A stretch of 64,000 nt of DNA from CAVSNH01 sp963729275 (GTDB lineage: Bacteria > Actinomycetota > Acidimicrobiia > Acidimicrobiales > RAAP-2). Of this stretch, positions 1 through 9,103 are shown in pieces (position 1 is the first letter of the stretch; the number at the start of each line of letters is the position of its first letter). The DNA lies in contig CAVSNH010000013.1 in NCBI GenBank assembly GCA_963729275.1, positions 1,480,573 through 1,544,572 of the forward strand, given 5' to 3'. Both the position numbers and the translations under genes were made by a program. The notes under the pieces are model-generated. The model saw nothing but the letters and a program-made list of their open reading frames with translations. It had not been told where the DNA came from and made no database searches.

Positions 1-1164
1 GCGATCCTTCCGCCAGTATATCCCGTCACGCTTTCGTTGCTTTGGCATGTTTCCCCTTGACGTTTCGCTCTTACTTTCTCCTGAGTTTGACGGCGCGCCT
101 CGCGCCGGGCTTTCCCGACTTCGAGCCACCATTGCTGTTTGAATTCTCGTTGGGCGGGCTGTGAGCTAACGTTCGAACAATACTTTTGACTCCTGCGCTT
201 GGCGAAAAAATACGGGGCAACAGAGTTAGGGTTTCCACAGTAGCGTGCCCGGTCCGCTGCTTTACAGCAGATAGAGAAGCGATTGCTCAAAGGGTGATGG
301 CGGGGCTACATGATCGAAAACCCGGCGCGGCGAGAAAGCGAATCGCTTTGTTAAAAAAAGCTATGGAACGTATGTTGATTACGCTGCGTTTGGGGCGCGA
401 GATCGACTGCCATGCGCATAAGAAGAGCAGTTAATTAGAGAAAATGGCAGGTTTTAGGTGGCATCACTGAAAGGTTGGGAGTGAGGGAAATTCGAAGCGG
501 GAATAAGGAACAAACGCAGGTTTTCTTCGCGTCAGCGAAGTGGGAGCGCAGCTTGGTGCGAATTGCTTTTGAAACTGCTCAACACTTTAAGTATCATGCG
601 GAGCATAAACGTTGCGCTTGGCCGCTGAAACAGTACGAGTGCGAGTTATCGTTGTGCTTGAGTTATGTTGATATCTATTCTTTTGCTATAACTCTGTAAT
701 TTATTACTTGTATGCAGTGAACTTTTAGGCAAAAGTGACTATGAGTGACAGTGAGCTGGGAAGAAAGAAGTCTTTGCGCGAGAGAAAGACTTTCACGATA
801 AGGAACTCTCGCAGCGGATGAAAGTGTTATCGAACTGTACACTGCGCTGCGCAGGCAGGCAGATAAAAACTGTTAGATTAGGCGCGTTGCGGCTGATTCT
901 GCGCGCGGAAGTCGAGCGCCTAGATATAATGAGCTGTCGGCGGACGTAGAGTTTCTAACTCAATTTTCAGGGCACAGAGCTCAGTGGAGCTACGGGCGCT
1001 GCATGCAGGCGCAGGTGTTAACATAATGATATTCTCGTTATAACACGTAATTGCGAAGAATAACATTTACTTGGGGTTGCGATGCGAAGGGCGTAGCGGG
1101 GATAAGGAATTGCAGATGCGGCTTTCTGGGTGGACGTGGATTTTAAGATATGTGAAGATGCGGT
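1..1164. other. AT-richer stretch without a convincing gene
   Basis: I see no recognisable gene here. Two short open frames (186-434 and 475-699, plus strand) have no family resemblance and no good ribosome binding site. The stretch around 650-720 and 1020-1070 is visibly richer in A and T than the rest of the window. It probably belongs to the integrated element whose right end is the tRNA-Glu fragment near 6.95 kb. Confidence 0.4.
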
Positions 1165-1538
1165 TTGGGAACGTCTGGAGGAATTCCCCTTAGGCAATTG
1201 TGGAAAGCGGGGGCGGTTTCACTCTATTGGCTACTGAAAGAGCGTTGCCCGCCAGATGCGCGAGTGGAGCTGATTTGCGCGGGTTGGCCAAACTCTTGGC
1301 GGAGACTAGCGGCAGAAACGGCCCGCATCATGCGGTTACCGGGCACACTGAACCGGAAGTACGACCCTCCGCGAGGCTGTCGGCTGGTTTCTCCCGCAGA
1401 GTGGGAACGCCAGATATTTTCGATGATTTTTTGCGATTCGCAGAGAAGGAACCACCGCGCGAAGCGGGCGCGGTAACGGGCGGGCCTGTGCGGGAAGGCC
1501 AGCGCAACACTCACCTGACTTCCCTGGCGGATTCATGA
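1165..1538 (+). pseudogene. Fragment of a bifunctional primase-polymerase (prim-pol), frameshifted
   Basis: Residues IMRLPGTLNRKYDPPR, read in one frame at about 1327-1374, match the end of the archaeo-eukaryotic prim-pol domain found in phage and plasmid replication proteins, where 'RLPGT.N.KYDPPR' is typical. The preceding 'LRGLAKLLAET' and the following 'DIFDDFLRFAEKE' sit in another frame, so the remnant carries at least two frameshifts, and its N-terminal half is missing. It lies directly before a decayed helicase-type ATPase, the usual order in replication modules of satellites and integrative elements. It cannot make a functional primase. Confidence 0.6.
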
Positions 1539-1711
1539 GACGGCGCGGCATGTCTCAAGACGCCATCCTTGCGGCGCTGTTGGCTGAGAATACAAAATGC
1601 TGTGAGTCCCCGCTGTCGGAAAGCGAATCCGGGGAATGGTGAAGAGCATCGGCAAGAAGGAACCCTCTGCGAGCCCTTCGGGAGAAACGCGGCTTTGCGG
1701 AGCTGCGACGG

Positions 1712-2850
1712 TTGTCGGACATCCGTCCGAAAATGCTGCGCTGGCTTTGGCCGCGACGAATCCCCCTTGGCAAACTAACCTTGATTGCCGGTGATCCTGG
1801 CCTTGGGAAAAGTCTCGTCACAATCGACATTGCGGCGCGCGTTTCAAAGGGCAGCGGATTTCCTGACGGGGCGCCGTGCGAGCCGGGAGACGTGATTATC
1901 CTCAGCGCCGAAGATGACGCAGAGGACACAATCCGACCACGATTAGATGCGGCCGGGGCGGACGTTTCCCGCATCCATTTGCTGGAAGCTGTGCGCGTGG
2001 TGATGGCGGACGGCAAAAGCACAGAAAGCACCTTCACCCTTGAACGGGATATCCCGGCCTGGAAGATGCGTTAATCCGAACCGGCGCGCGGGCGGTGATA
2101 GTACGACCCGGTGTCTGCCTATGTCGGAAGCGCAGATTCGAACGCAAACGCTGAAGTTCGAGGCTTGCTCAAACCTCTGGTGGCGCTGGCGGCCAAGTAT
2201 GGGGCGGCGGTAATTCTCATCACTCACCTTCGGAAATCTGGGGGCGCGGCAATCTATCGCGCCATGGGGAGCTTGGCGTTTTCGGCGGCGGCGCGCGCCC
2301 ACTGGGGAGTGGTGGGAGCCCGGACAACAAAGCGCGTCGGCTCTTTCTGGAAGTAAAGCAAAACCTTGCCCCTGGCACTGAAGGTCTGGCTTACGCGATA
2401 GAAGACGCGGAAGGGGTGCCCGTGTCACGTGGGAGTCTGAGCCTGTGAGAGTGAACGCCGATGCGGTAATGAGTGGGTTGGAGTCACGTGAGGAATATTC
2501 CGCGCGGAAAGAAGCTGAGGAATGGCTAAGGGGTGAATTGTCTGGCGGCCCCGTCCCGCAAAAAGAGGTTGCAAGTCATGCCCGTGCGGAAGGTCTACAG
2601 TTGGGGCACTGTGCGGCGGGCGGCCGGTTCAAGCGGCGTGGTCAAGGAAAAAACGGGCGGCCGGGGCAAAGGGTGGGAATGGTCACTTCCTAAAGGCGAC
2701 GGTTCAAAGATGCTCACCCCTATACATTCTGAATTGAACACCTTGAGCACCTTTGATAATCACGTTGAAAATAAAGGGGATGACACAGCAACAAATTCAA
2801 AGATGCTCACCACTACATATATGAGCACCTTTGAGGAAGGTGAGGCATGA
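1712..2850 (+). pseudogene. RepA-like (AAA_25) replicative ATPase, frameshifted
   Basis: A Walker A motif (GDPGLGKS) follows 'WPRRIPLGKLTLIA' at about residue 25 of the first frame, then 'GDVIILSAEDDAEDTIRPRL', a signature of the hexameric RepA/AAA_25 ATPases of plasmids and phages. The protein continues in a second frame from about 2111 ('LLKPLVALAAKYGAAVILITHLRKSGGAA', Walker B/sensor region), in a third after about 2350 ('LFLEVKQNLAP'), and ends with a C-terminal helix-turn-helix-like tail ('EEWLRGELSGGPVPQKEV' then 'YSWGTVRRAAGSSGV'). At least three frameshifts make it a pseudogene. Together with the prim-pol remnant it marks a dead replication module. Confidence 0.7.
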
Positions 2851-3293
2851 CCGCGAGCCCCGTTGATCGAATCCGCGAGCTGGGCGGCGAGCTGTTTCTT
2901 GTGGGTGACCGCCTGAAGTATCGCATCCCGGCTGGCAACCTGGAAGCCCGGCAACTTATCGCCGAGATTCGCCGGGATCGCGAAGCCGTCATCGCGATGC
3001 TGCGGGATATCGAGAGCAAGCCTCCGTCCGTCGAAGAGGTACGTGCGGCCCTTCCGCCCGGCGTCAAGCTGGTGAGCTACAACCCGAAGCAAAGCCCCTT
3101 CGCCGTGGCGCCCGTCTCCGTTGTCACCAATGCCGGGAAGTTTTATCGCGCCTACCTTGCGGATCTGTCCCGACGGTTGGCGAGGCCCGAAGGCTGCCAT
3201 TGCCCGCCCCTGGCCGACATCTTGAGCAAGCTGGCGGATGCCGGCCTAGAATTGAGCGTTGACGCACCCGCTGTGCCGAAGGCGCATCAATAA
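2847..3293 (+). CDS. Hypothetical protein with a TubC-like N-terminal module
   Basis: This 148-residue protein starts with ATG overlapping the last bases of the upstream helicase remnant, with GAGG a few bases ahead. Residues 9-50 ('LGGELFLVGDRLKYRIPAG...' followed by a basic helix) resemble the small TubC-like docking fold that also occurs in short proteins of integrative elements, where it follows the replication gene. The rest has no motif I recognise; a CxC pair sits near residue 117. The ATGA-type junction suggests it was translationally coupled to the replication gene. Function unknown; a role in element replication or maintenance is only an inference from position. Confidence 0.45.
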   Translation: MTASPVDRIRELGGELFLVGDRLKYRIPAGNLEARQLIAEIRRDREAVIAMLRDIESKPPSVEEVRAALPPGVKLVSYNPKQSPFAVAPVSVVTNAGKFYRAYLADLSRRLARPEGCHCPPLADILSKLADAGLELSVDAPAVPKAHQ

Positions 3294-3399
3294 CCCCTGC
3301 CGAATTCACAAGACGCTCCGGGGCACACCCGCGATGGAACCCGGCCTCACTGACCACATGTGGACTATCGAAGAAATGCTTGAGACAATCGGCATCTAA
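3292..3399 (+). pseudogene. C-terminal remnant of a DDE transposase
   Basis: A 35-codon reading frame ending in TAA reads NPCRIHKTLRGTPAMEPGL followed by TDHMWTIEEML. The pattern 'N.CRIHKTLR.TPAM..GLTDH.W..EE' is the characteristic C-terminus of IS1-type transposases found in many bacteria. Everything upstream of this tail is missing, and the tail begins right at the stop codon of the preceding gene, so only a scar of the insertion remains. No terminal inverted repeats were seen. Confidence 0.65.
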
Positions 3400-3522
3400 C
3401 GCGGTTTATAATTCCTCATTCTCCTTCGTATGGAACCCCAGGAGGGTTGGAAATCTAAGTTGTGGCCTTCTGCCATTTTCTTGGCCCTTTTATAGCCGAA
3501 CGTGTCCACCCAAAGGAGAAAC

Positions 3523-3810
3523 ATGAGGATTTCATCAAAGGATGCTACTGACCGATTCAAAGAATGGAGGGAGCGAGCCATCCGGGTTAACATTATTCTT
3601 GCCCTTCGGGTTAAGGTTGACCGGTTCGACGCGGTGATAGTGGCCACCTCGCGCTTTGGCAGACTCGTTGTGATCGATGAGCGAGACGGTAAACGAAAGT
3701 GTATCGACTTGCGCGGCGCGAAATACTCGCGGGAAGGTGATCCACCTTTACCAATTTCTGTTATGGCGCGTCTTAACGGAGGAATGGTTACACTTGCCGA
3801 ACTAAGGTGA
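3523..3810 (+). CDS. Hypothetical 95-residue protein
   Basis: I chose ATG 3523 (MRISSKDATDRFKEW) because an AAAGGAG box lies 4-10 bases before it; a longer frame from 3502 has no such signal. The protein is rich in charged residues and beta-prone segments ('DRFDAVIVATSRFGRLVVI', 'ISVMARLNGGMVTLAELR'). I do not recognise a family. A strong intrinsic terminator follows 55 bases downstream, so it is likely a monocistronic cargo gene of the integrated element. Confidence 0.5.
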   Translation: MRISSKDATDRFKEWRERAIRVNIILALRVKVDRFDAVIVATSRFGRLVVIDERDGKRKCIDLRGAKYSREGDPPLPISVMARLNGGMVTLAELR

Positions 3811-3864
3811 TTTGACATGAGCACAAATCTCCGTTATCGTGAATTTGCGTCTCACGTCAACAAG

Positions 3865-3888
3865 GCCCCGACTGGCATCGGGGCTTTT
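3865..3888 (+). terminator. Rho-independent terminator
   Basis: GCCCCGA and TCGGGGC form a perfect 7-bp stem around the loop CTGGCA, followed directly by TTTTCCTTTT. It lies after the hypothetical gene ending at 3810 and before the TPR gene. Confidence 0.85.
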
Positions 3889-4010
3889 CCTTTTCAGCCT
3901 AACACGTCCGTCAAGTTGAGCTGTCCTGAATTTCAAACCCGGCTTGCCTTTCCCTCTCGCTTGTTATACCTTCTGTGCCGTTCACCAGTATTCGCCTCGA
4001 TGAGGTGCCT

Positions 4011-5726
4011 ATGAGGCATCGGCTCGCACTGATTTTTATAATCCCCATCATTGCAGGCATTCTTGCGCTGCCTGCTAGAGCGCAGCAAAGTCCATTCACT
4101 CAAGACCAGATACAAAGCATGGCGCGCGCGGGCTTGGCGGATGAGTCGGGCGCGAAGCTGATTGAGCAACGGGGCATTGATTTTGCCTTCACAGACGAAT
4201 TCCTCCAAAGTCTCAAAGCCGCGGGCGCAAATGAGGCATTCCTGGCTGCATTGCGTGCGGCGAATCGGGTAGAACCTACCGGCCAAGAGGTTAAAAAGCC
4301 GCTCAACCAAGTGCAAGTCATCACATTATTGGCGGGCCAAGTGCCGAGCCATCGCGTGGCCGCCTTGATCGAGGAACGCGGCATTGATTTTGAGCCCACG
4401 GATGACTATCTTCAGGAAGTCCACTTGGCAGGGGGCGAGGATGAACTAATAATCGCGCTTAAGAGCGCGAAGGTGACAAAGCCCGTGACCGTTGACCCGG
4501 CGGCGCAGGCGCGGCAAGTCGAGGTTCGGCAACACGTGGCGCACGGGCTGCAACTCGCAAACAAAGGGCAGTATGCGGAGGCCGAACGGGAATACCGCGC
4601 GGCGTCGCAACTTGATCCTCAAAACGACTCCGGATATGTGAACCTGTCCTATGTCCTGACTCAGCAGAAGAAGTGGGATGAGGCGGAATCGGCAGTCCGC
4701 GAGGCACTTCGATTGAATCCCGATAATGCGACAGCACACAACAATCTCGGAACGATATTTGACAACAGAGGTGACCATGAACGAGCACTGGCGGAATACC
4801 GCGAGGCGATACGTTTAGACCCCGATTGTGAAATGGCCCACGCCAACGTGGGCGCTGCTCTCGTAGCCAAGGGCGACCTGGACAGCGGAATATCTGAGGA
4901 ACGCGAAGCGCTTCGGGTGGACCCGAACCTCGCGATGGGACACGCTGTCCTTGGGATGGGACTGGGCCAAAAAGGTGACTGGGATGGAGCGATCACTGAA
5001 GAACGGGAGGCGCTGCGCCTAGAGCCCAATAATGTAAGAGCGCATGTGGCTCTCGGGATAGCACTACTGCAAAAGGGTCAAAGGGACGCCGCCATGACTG
5101 AAGAGCGCGAAGCGCTTCGGGTGGACCCCGACAATGCTATGGCGCATTTTTCTCTCGGTGCCGCGCTGGAATTGAAAGGTGACCGGCAGGGTGCCCTTGA
5201 GGAATACCGGACGGCTTTCGCACTAGCGCCCCAAAACGCAGATATCAAGAAGGCGTATGACCGGCTGTCGCAGCCGTTGCCTCCGGTTTCGAAAGCGGTG
5301 CCTGGCGCTGCGTTGTTTGTGGCCTATCGGACCAAGAGACACCAACAGTCTAGCACTGCGGAGGTGTTCGGGAATATTGCTGACCAGATTGCGTTGTTCC
5401 TGAAATCTCACAATGTAGCCCTCGTGAATGATGCGACGGGGGTAACCATCCTGACGGAAAGCGCACCTTCAGTTTACAACCTTGTCAGCCGAGTTGGCAG
5501 CGCTGGCGGCGGTTCGCTAATCTTGCTTACCGTGGACCGGCCCATACATTCGTGGGTCAAGCTGCAAATTCAGTCCTACGACACTTCTGGCCAACTGCTT
5601 TGGGAGGAATCCACAGCCGACAGCGGGCAGACACATAGGGGTGCGGCCGGAGTCCGAAACGCAATCGAAAAAATGGAAGAAAGGTTAGCCCCACGAATCG
5701 GGCAGGCCGGTATGCCGATTAAGTGA
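4011..5726 (+). CDS. Exported tetratricopeptide-repeat protein
   Basis: The start ATG 4011 has GAGG six bases upstream and opens a signal peptide (MRHRLALIFIIPIIAGILALPARAQ, cleavage after ARA-Q). The mature 571-residue precursor has an N-terminal region with two copies of a '...LIE.RGIDF..TD..LQ' repeat (about residues 35-125), then about seven tandem TPR units (about 170-415) built on 'G.YAEAEREYR.A..LDP' type helices, with an unusual repeated 'EEREALR.DP/EPNNA' core. A C-terminal alpha/beta domain (about 430-571) follows. TPR arrays bind other proteins; partner and role are unknown. It overlaps the convergent gene at its 3' end by about 40 bp. Confidence 0.8.
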   Translation: MRHRLALIFIIPIIAGILALPARAQQSPFTQDQIQSMARAGLADESGAKLIEQRGIDFAFTDEFLQSLKAAGANEAFLAALRAANRVEPTGQEVKKPLNQVQVITLLAGQVPSHRVAALIEERGIDFEPTDDYLQEVHLAGGEDELIIALKSAKVTKPVTVDPAAQARQVEVRQHVAHGLQLANKGQYAEAEREYRAASQLDPQNDSGYVNLSYVLTQQKKWDEAESAVREALRLNPDNATAHNNLGTIFDNRGDHERALAEYREAIRLDPDCEMAHANVGAALVAKGDLDSGISEEREALRVDPNLAMGHAVLGMGLGQKGDWDGAITEEREALRLEPNNVRAHVALGIALLQKGQRDAAMTEEREALRVDPDNAMAHFSLGAALELKGDRQGALEEYRTAFALAPQNADIKKAYDRLSQPLPPVSKAVPGAALFVAYRTKRHQQSSTAEVFGNIADQIALFLKSHNVALVNDATGVTILTESAPSVYNLVSRVGSAGGGSLILLTVDRPIHSWVKLQIQSYDTSGQLLWEESTADSGQTHRGAAGVRNAIEKMEERLAPRIGQAGMPIK

Positions 5727-6479
5727 CCTTGCTGTTTGTTGGCACACCTGCCACTTTTTGTTGGTGCCGCCGCGAGGGTGTTCGTGCCTCTGAATTCTAG
5801 CCCTTCGCCAAATTGACTCAAAAGAATCAATGTCTTGCTCACGTCCGTGAATCAGCGTGTCGAAGGTCAATTGCCGCCACCCTTCCTCGTCCAATAAAAC
5901 TCCATGATCGGACCAAAGTGCAAGGGCGAAAGCGGCGCGCTGCGGGTCATCCGGCAAGACCCACGTCCACCGCCACTCCCAAAAAGCCTTGGGATTTTGT
6001 TTCTCCAAAATGCGCCTTACTACCTCGAAAGCCCCCCGTCTAAAGTCTAAGGGGACCGGGCTGGGCCAATCATAGAATTTGACCCAAGTTTTTCGGACCC
6101 GCTTGCTCTTGAACCATCGTTTGAGAATGTTGAGCCTGAAGGCTTTGCGGTGTCCGGCGCGGCCCAAGCTGGCGGCAAGCAATCTTGCCTTTGTCTTCCA
6201 GCGGCCCGCCTGATTTAGAATTCTAATGCGAGCCTGCTCACGGAAGCGCTGTCGCCTGGACCGAACGCGCCCGAACATCTTCCAGCGCCAGCGATACCCA
6301 GCCCGCCACAGGATGTCCGTAACCACCGCGCTGCCCTTTCCAGTAGCCTCGGCAATCTCCATCGAAGTCTTCCCCGCCTCCGCCATTTCGATGACTTCAG
6401 GACTCCTGCGGTATTCCGTCAGCATCTTGGACAATGCGGTGCGAGGCCAAGAGAAGTCAGGGATGGGACGCTCAGCCAT
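5685..6479 (-). CDS. Hypothetical basic protein with N-terminal helix-turn-helix-like segment
   Basis: The 264-residue protein is very rich in Arg, Lys and Trp. Residues 20-55 ('LTEYRRSPEVIEMAEAGKT' ... 'IAEATGKGSAVVTDILWRAG') look like a homeodomain/Sigma-70 region 4-like DNA-binding helix pair of the kind used in recombinases and element regulators. The middle (about 65-165) is strongly basic; the C-terminal part has no motif known to me. The ATG at 6479 is the first in frame; no clear ribosome site was seen. It is convergent with and slightly overlaps the TPR gene. Probably an element gene; DNA binding is inferred from composition. Confidence 0.45.
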   Translation of the reverse strand: MAERPIPDFSWPRTALSKMLTEYRRSPEVIEMAEAGKTSMEIAEATGKGSAVVTDILWRAGYRWRWKMFGRVRSRRQRFREQARIRILNQAGRWKTKARLLAASLGRAGHRKAFRLNILKRWFKSKRVRKTWVKFYDWPSPVPLDFRRGAFEVVRRILEKQNPKAFWEWRWTWVLPDDPQRAAFALALWSDHGVLLDEEGWRQLTFDTLIHGREQDIDSFESIWRRARIQRHEHPRGGTNKKWQVCQQTARSLNRHTGLPDSWG

Positions 6480-6925
6480 TTAATCGCTCACCACGCATTC
6501 TAAGGCAGATAGCAGAGGCGCAACCCATAAAAAAAGTGGCCCGGAAAAAAATAAAATGCGTGTGGGATTAGAGCACGGTGCAGACTGTGAAGACCGCCCT
6601 CGGACTATTCTTGACATCCGCCCGTCGTCCGGTCCGGCCCCGTTCTCAACATTTTCCGCCTGCCGGGAGCTTCGCCAGAATGCCCGCAAGCGCGTCAGGA
6701 TTGGCTCAGGATGCGGCGGAAGGAAAGTGGGTAGGGCAATCCCCTGTCACACGCTCGCGCACGGGCGGTGACGATGCGGTGACTTAGCGGTGACGAACGA
6801 TGCGGGAAACGGGTCAAAGCGTGTCTATTGGCGTCATCGTGCCACCCGCATAAATAGCCGCTAAACCCTTGTGGGTGTTATGACAGTCATACACTGTCTA
6901 TTCTAGGCATTACTCACTTTTGGGA
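6480..6925. other. Non-coding end of the integrated element
   Basis: No credible gene is seen in this 446-base stretch between the basic protein and the tRNA-Glu fragment. It is the expected place for the arm sites of an element's right end. GC-rich blocks near 6740-6800 ('GGCGGTGACGATGCGGTGAC') show short repeats of GCGGTGAC. Confidence 0.4.
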
Positions 6926-6969
6926 CTTTCACGGCGGTAACACGGGTTCAAATCCCGTCGGGGACGCCA
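6926..6969 (+). other. 3' fragment of tRNA-Glu(TTC): attachment-site scar
   Basis: The segment begins in the anticodon loop (CTTTCAC, anticodon TTC), continues through the 3' anticodon stem GGCGG, a T-arm (CGGG-TTCAAAT-CCCG) and the acceptor 3' strand ending GGGGACG-CCA. The 5' half expected upstream (starting GTCCCC) is absent, so this is not a functional tRNA. Such 3' tRNA fragments are the direct repeats left when integrative elements insert into tRNA genes. The intact gene should lie to the left of the window. The crossover seems to lie in the anticodon loop. Confidence 0.8.
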
Positions 6970-6975
6970 ACCTTT

Positions 6976-7428
6976 TCAAGCACTTACAGCAACCCCTGTT
7001 TCCGACGCGGTACGCATTACGGTACGGGTTTGCTTGCGCGTCACCAGACGTAGCACTTTCCGGTGCGCGACCTGCTTCTCATCCGACATCGCTTCGTCGT
7101 AAACGCCCATCGTTACTTTGATGGAGTTGTGAGGTAGCAATGCCTGAACTACCTTGGGATCGTCGTTATTCTGTCGAAGTAGGGTTGTGTAGGAATGGCG
7201 CAAAGTGTGCCAACCTTTGATCGCGATCCCTGCTTTGGTGGCCGCCGGCTTGATGTGGTGGTGCATAATTCGACTCATCCAGTATGGCTGCATCCCTTTC
7301 ATTTTTGGACTGGCGAAGACGTAATCGCTATTCTGGGCATAGGGAGCCTCGCGCCGCCAAGCCCGCAGTTCCTCAAGGCGATCCTCATCAAGCGGGCTTT
7401 CTTCGGCAAGGGGTTCCCCTGCGATCAA
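6976..7428 (-). pseudogene. Truncated tyrosine integrase (catalytic domain only)
   Basis: About 150 residues remain of an integrase normally near 370-400. They include 'NSDYVFASPKMKG', the HxxRH box (GWHTLRHSYTTLL), the later His (LLPHNSIKVTMGVY) and the catalytic Tyr, so the C-terminal half is well preserved, but the first catalytic Arg and the whole arm-binding and core-binding domains are missing. The frame opens just after the stop codon of the sortase gene, so the break point lies at about 7440. Its 3' end lies 6 bases from the tRNA-Glu fragment, the standard place for an element integrase. It is related to, but distinct from, the integrase at 58.5 kb. Confidence 0.8.
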
Positions 7429-7436
7429 TGCCTCGT

Positions 7437-8147
7437 CTAGCGGCTAATCTGCAGAAGCGAATGCAGTCTCCCCGCATTCGAAATCCTGTGAGCGCGGACG
7501 ACAAATCTCTTGGGGGCGGGGCCGACATAATAGAACGGGTAGCAGGTCACTAGAGTAAGGACGTCGTCCGCCGTGGCAGCAAGCACCTTCGTGTCTTCGG
7601 GCTCGACAACTTGGGTCGAGTCCACACGATAGCAGAAGGATCCATGAAGCGTCGTCAGGGTAATCTCATCGGACTTGTGGATATTCCGCAGCCCACGAAA
7701 GAAAGTGTCCCGGTGTCCCGCCAGCGCAACATTACCTTGCTGCCCCGGTAGCGGGGTGCCGGGAATATGCCCAACCGCGTGCCGCAAAGTTCTTCCATCG
7801 ACGCCTTCCATGATCATCGCCGTAAGGCCGATGGAGCTGATTTCGATTCGTCCCAGCGGAGAGCCCGCCAGGCCATCGATTCCAAAACTCTCGGCGCGCG
7901 CCCGGTCCACTTCTGCCTGGGCGGTAAGAGGAGACGCAGCAGGCTGAGGATTGGTGCCGGCGGTTGTGTGAGCATCCTTCAAGACGCTGTCAAATCGCCA
8001 GGTTTGATAGGCCTGAAAGGCCCACTTGTCGGTCAGGACGACGGCGCAGTAGCTGAGTGCCAGAACGCCCAAAACGAGAAAGAAGAAGCGGGCCCAACGA
8101 AGAAATATGGTCAGTCGAGTCGGCTGCTGTTTAATTTTGAACATCAT
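7437..8147 (-). CDS. Class D sortase
   Basis: Sortases are membrane transpeptidases that cleave LPxT-type motifs and attach the protein to the envelope. This 236-residue protein has an N-terminal membrane anchor (about 15-38, FFFLVLGVLALSYCAVVL), then a sortase barrel with all three catalytic residues: His in 'LAGHRDTFF' (about 143), Cys in TLVTCYPF (about 205) and Arg in 'PKRFVVRAH' (about 219). The start overlaps the stop of the upstream vWA gene as ATGA, so the two are translationally coupled. A protein with an LPQTA sorting signal is encoded 1.5 kb upstream. Class D is assigned from the TLxTC box and architecture. Confidence 0.92.
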   Translation of the reverse strand: MMFKIKQQPTRLTIFLRWARFFFLVLGVLALSYCAVVLTDKWAFQAYQTWRFDSVLKDAHTTAGTNPQPAASPLTAQAEVDRARAESFGIDGLAGSPLGRIEISSIGLTAMIMEGVDGRTLRHAVGHIPGTPLPGQQGNVALAGHRDTFFRGLRNIHKSDEITLTTLHGSFCYRVDSTQVVEPEDTKVLAATADDVLTLVTCYPFYYVGPAPKRFVVRAHRISNAGRLHSLLQISR

Positions 8148-9103
8148 GGCTGGTTGCCCTGGCTGCCGGCAACGGGAGCTATGGCTTGAGTAGCGGAGGG
8201 GGCGTAGTAACCAGCGCGGGTGCGGACGGACAAGCGTCCATGACCCGGCGCCGTCGCGTTCACGTGGATGACCCGATAAGTCCCGTCTTGCCTTCTGTTC
8301 AAGGGCGCATAGGCGAGGGTGTATTGTTCACGGATATCATGAGCGATGCGTTCACAAAGTGGTACGACGTCGCTCAAGGCGCCCGGGAATCGCGCAGAGC
8401 CTCCCGTAGCGCGCGAGAGCCTCCGGAGCGCGTCGGGCTTTTTGTCGGGATCTTCGTCGGTATAGATTCCGATGGTATAGATGATGGCGTCGGATTTCTC
8501 TGCCATGGCCAGAATTTGGCTCAATTTGTATTTGCTGGCATTGTCCCCCCCGTCGCTCACCACGATCAGGACCTTTTTGTCCCTATTCCCCATCTTCAGG
8601 TGCTCGATCGCCGCCGCCAGAGCGTCGTAAAGCGCCGTTTCGCCGCTCGTTTTGAATTTCGAGAGGGCAGCCTGCAATTGCGCCGTTTTATCCGTAAAGG
8701 GCGTGTCGGGGGGAAGGCCAAACGTAACATGCTCATTGAAATTGACGACGAACATCTGGTCCTGCGGATTGCTGGAGCGCGCAAATGCCAGGGCAGCGGC
8801 AATCACCTCATTACGCTTGGGTCCCATGCTTCCACTGTTGTCCAAAACCAAGCCCACCGTGACCGGAATATCTTCGTGGCTGAAAAACTCAAGCTGTTGC
8901 AGGGTTCCGTCCTCATAGACCTGAAAATCATCCTTGGCAAGTCCCGAAACCGGAGCGCCCTTCTGGTTTTCCACGGTCGCGTGCAGGACAACGCTCGAAA
9001 CACTCACGCTGATTTTGTAGGGGTCTACCGGGCGAAGTTCGGAAGTCGAGACATCTTGCGGGCCAGCCAAACGGGGCAGAGCAAGCAAGAAAACCAGCGC
9101 CAC
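8144..9103 (-). CDS. von Willebrand factor A domain protein (acidobacterial VWFA-related family)
   Basis: A hydrophobic N-terminus (VFLLALPRLAG) suggests export. A short beta domain ('VVLHATVENQKGAPVSGL' ... 'DFQVYEDG', about 35-75) precedes a vWA domain whose metal-ion-dependent adhesion site DNSGSMG is at about residue 88; 'TALYDAL' and 'IVVSDGGDN' supply further MIDAS elements. This layout is very common in Acidobacteriota. The start used here is GTG 9103; the open frame continues upstream without a better ATG, so the N-terminus is uncertain. It is coupled to the sortase gene by a 4-bp overlap. It may be a surface adhesin or interaction protein, but it has no LPxTx signal of its own. Confidence 0.88.
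   Translation of the reverse strand: MALVFLLALPRLAGPQDVSTSELRPVDPYKISVSVSSVVLHATVENQKGAPVSGLAKDDFQVYEDGTLQQLEFFSHEDIPVTVGLVLDNSGSMGPKRNEVIAAALAFARSSNPQDQMFVVNFNEHVTFGLPPDTPFTDKTAQLQAALSKFKTSGETALYDALAAAIEHLKMGNRDKKVLIVVSDGGDNASKYKLSQILAMAEKSDAIIYTIGIYTDEDPDKKPDALRRLSRATGGSARFPGALSDVVPLCERIAHDIREQYTLAYAPLNRRQDGTYRVIHVNATAPGHGRLSVRTRAGYYAPSATQAIAPVAGSQGNQP

Noticed and set aside
186..699. Two short plus-strand frames at the left edge
   Set aside because: No good start signal or recognisable motif; composition does not look coding enough to support a call.
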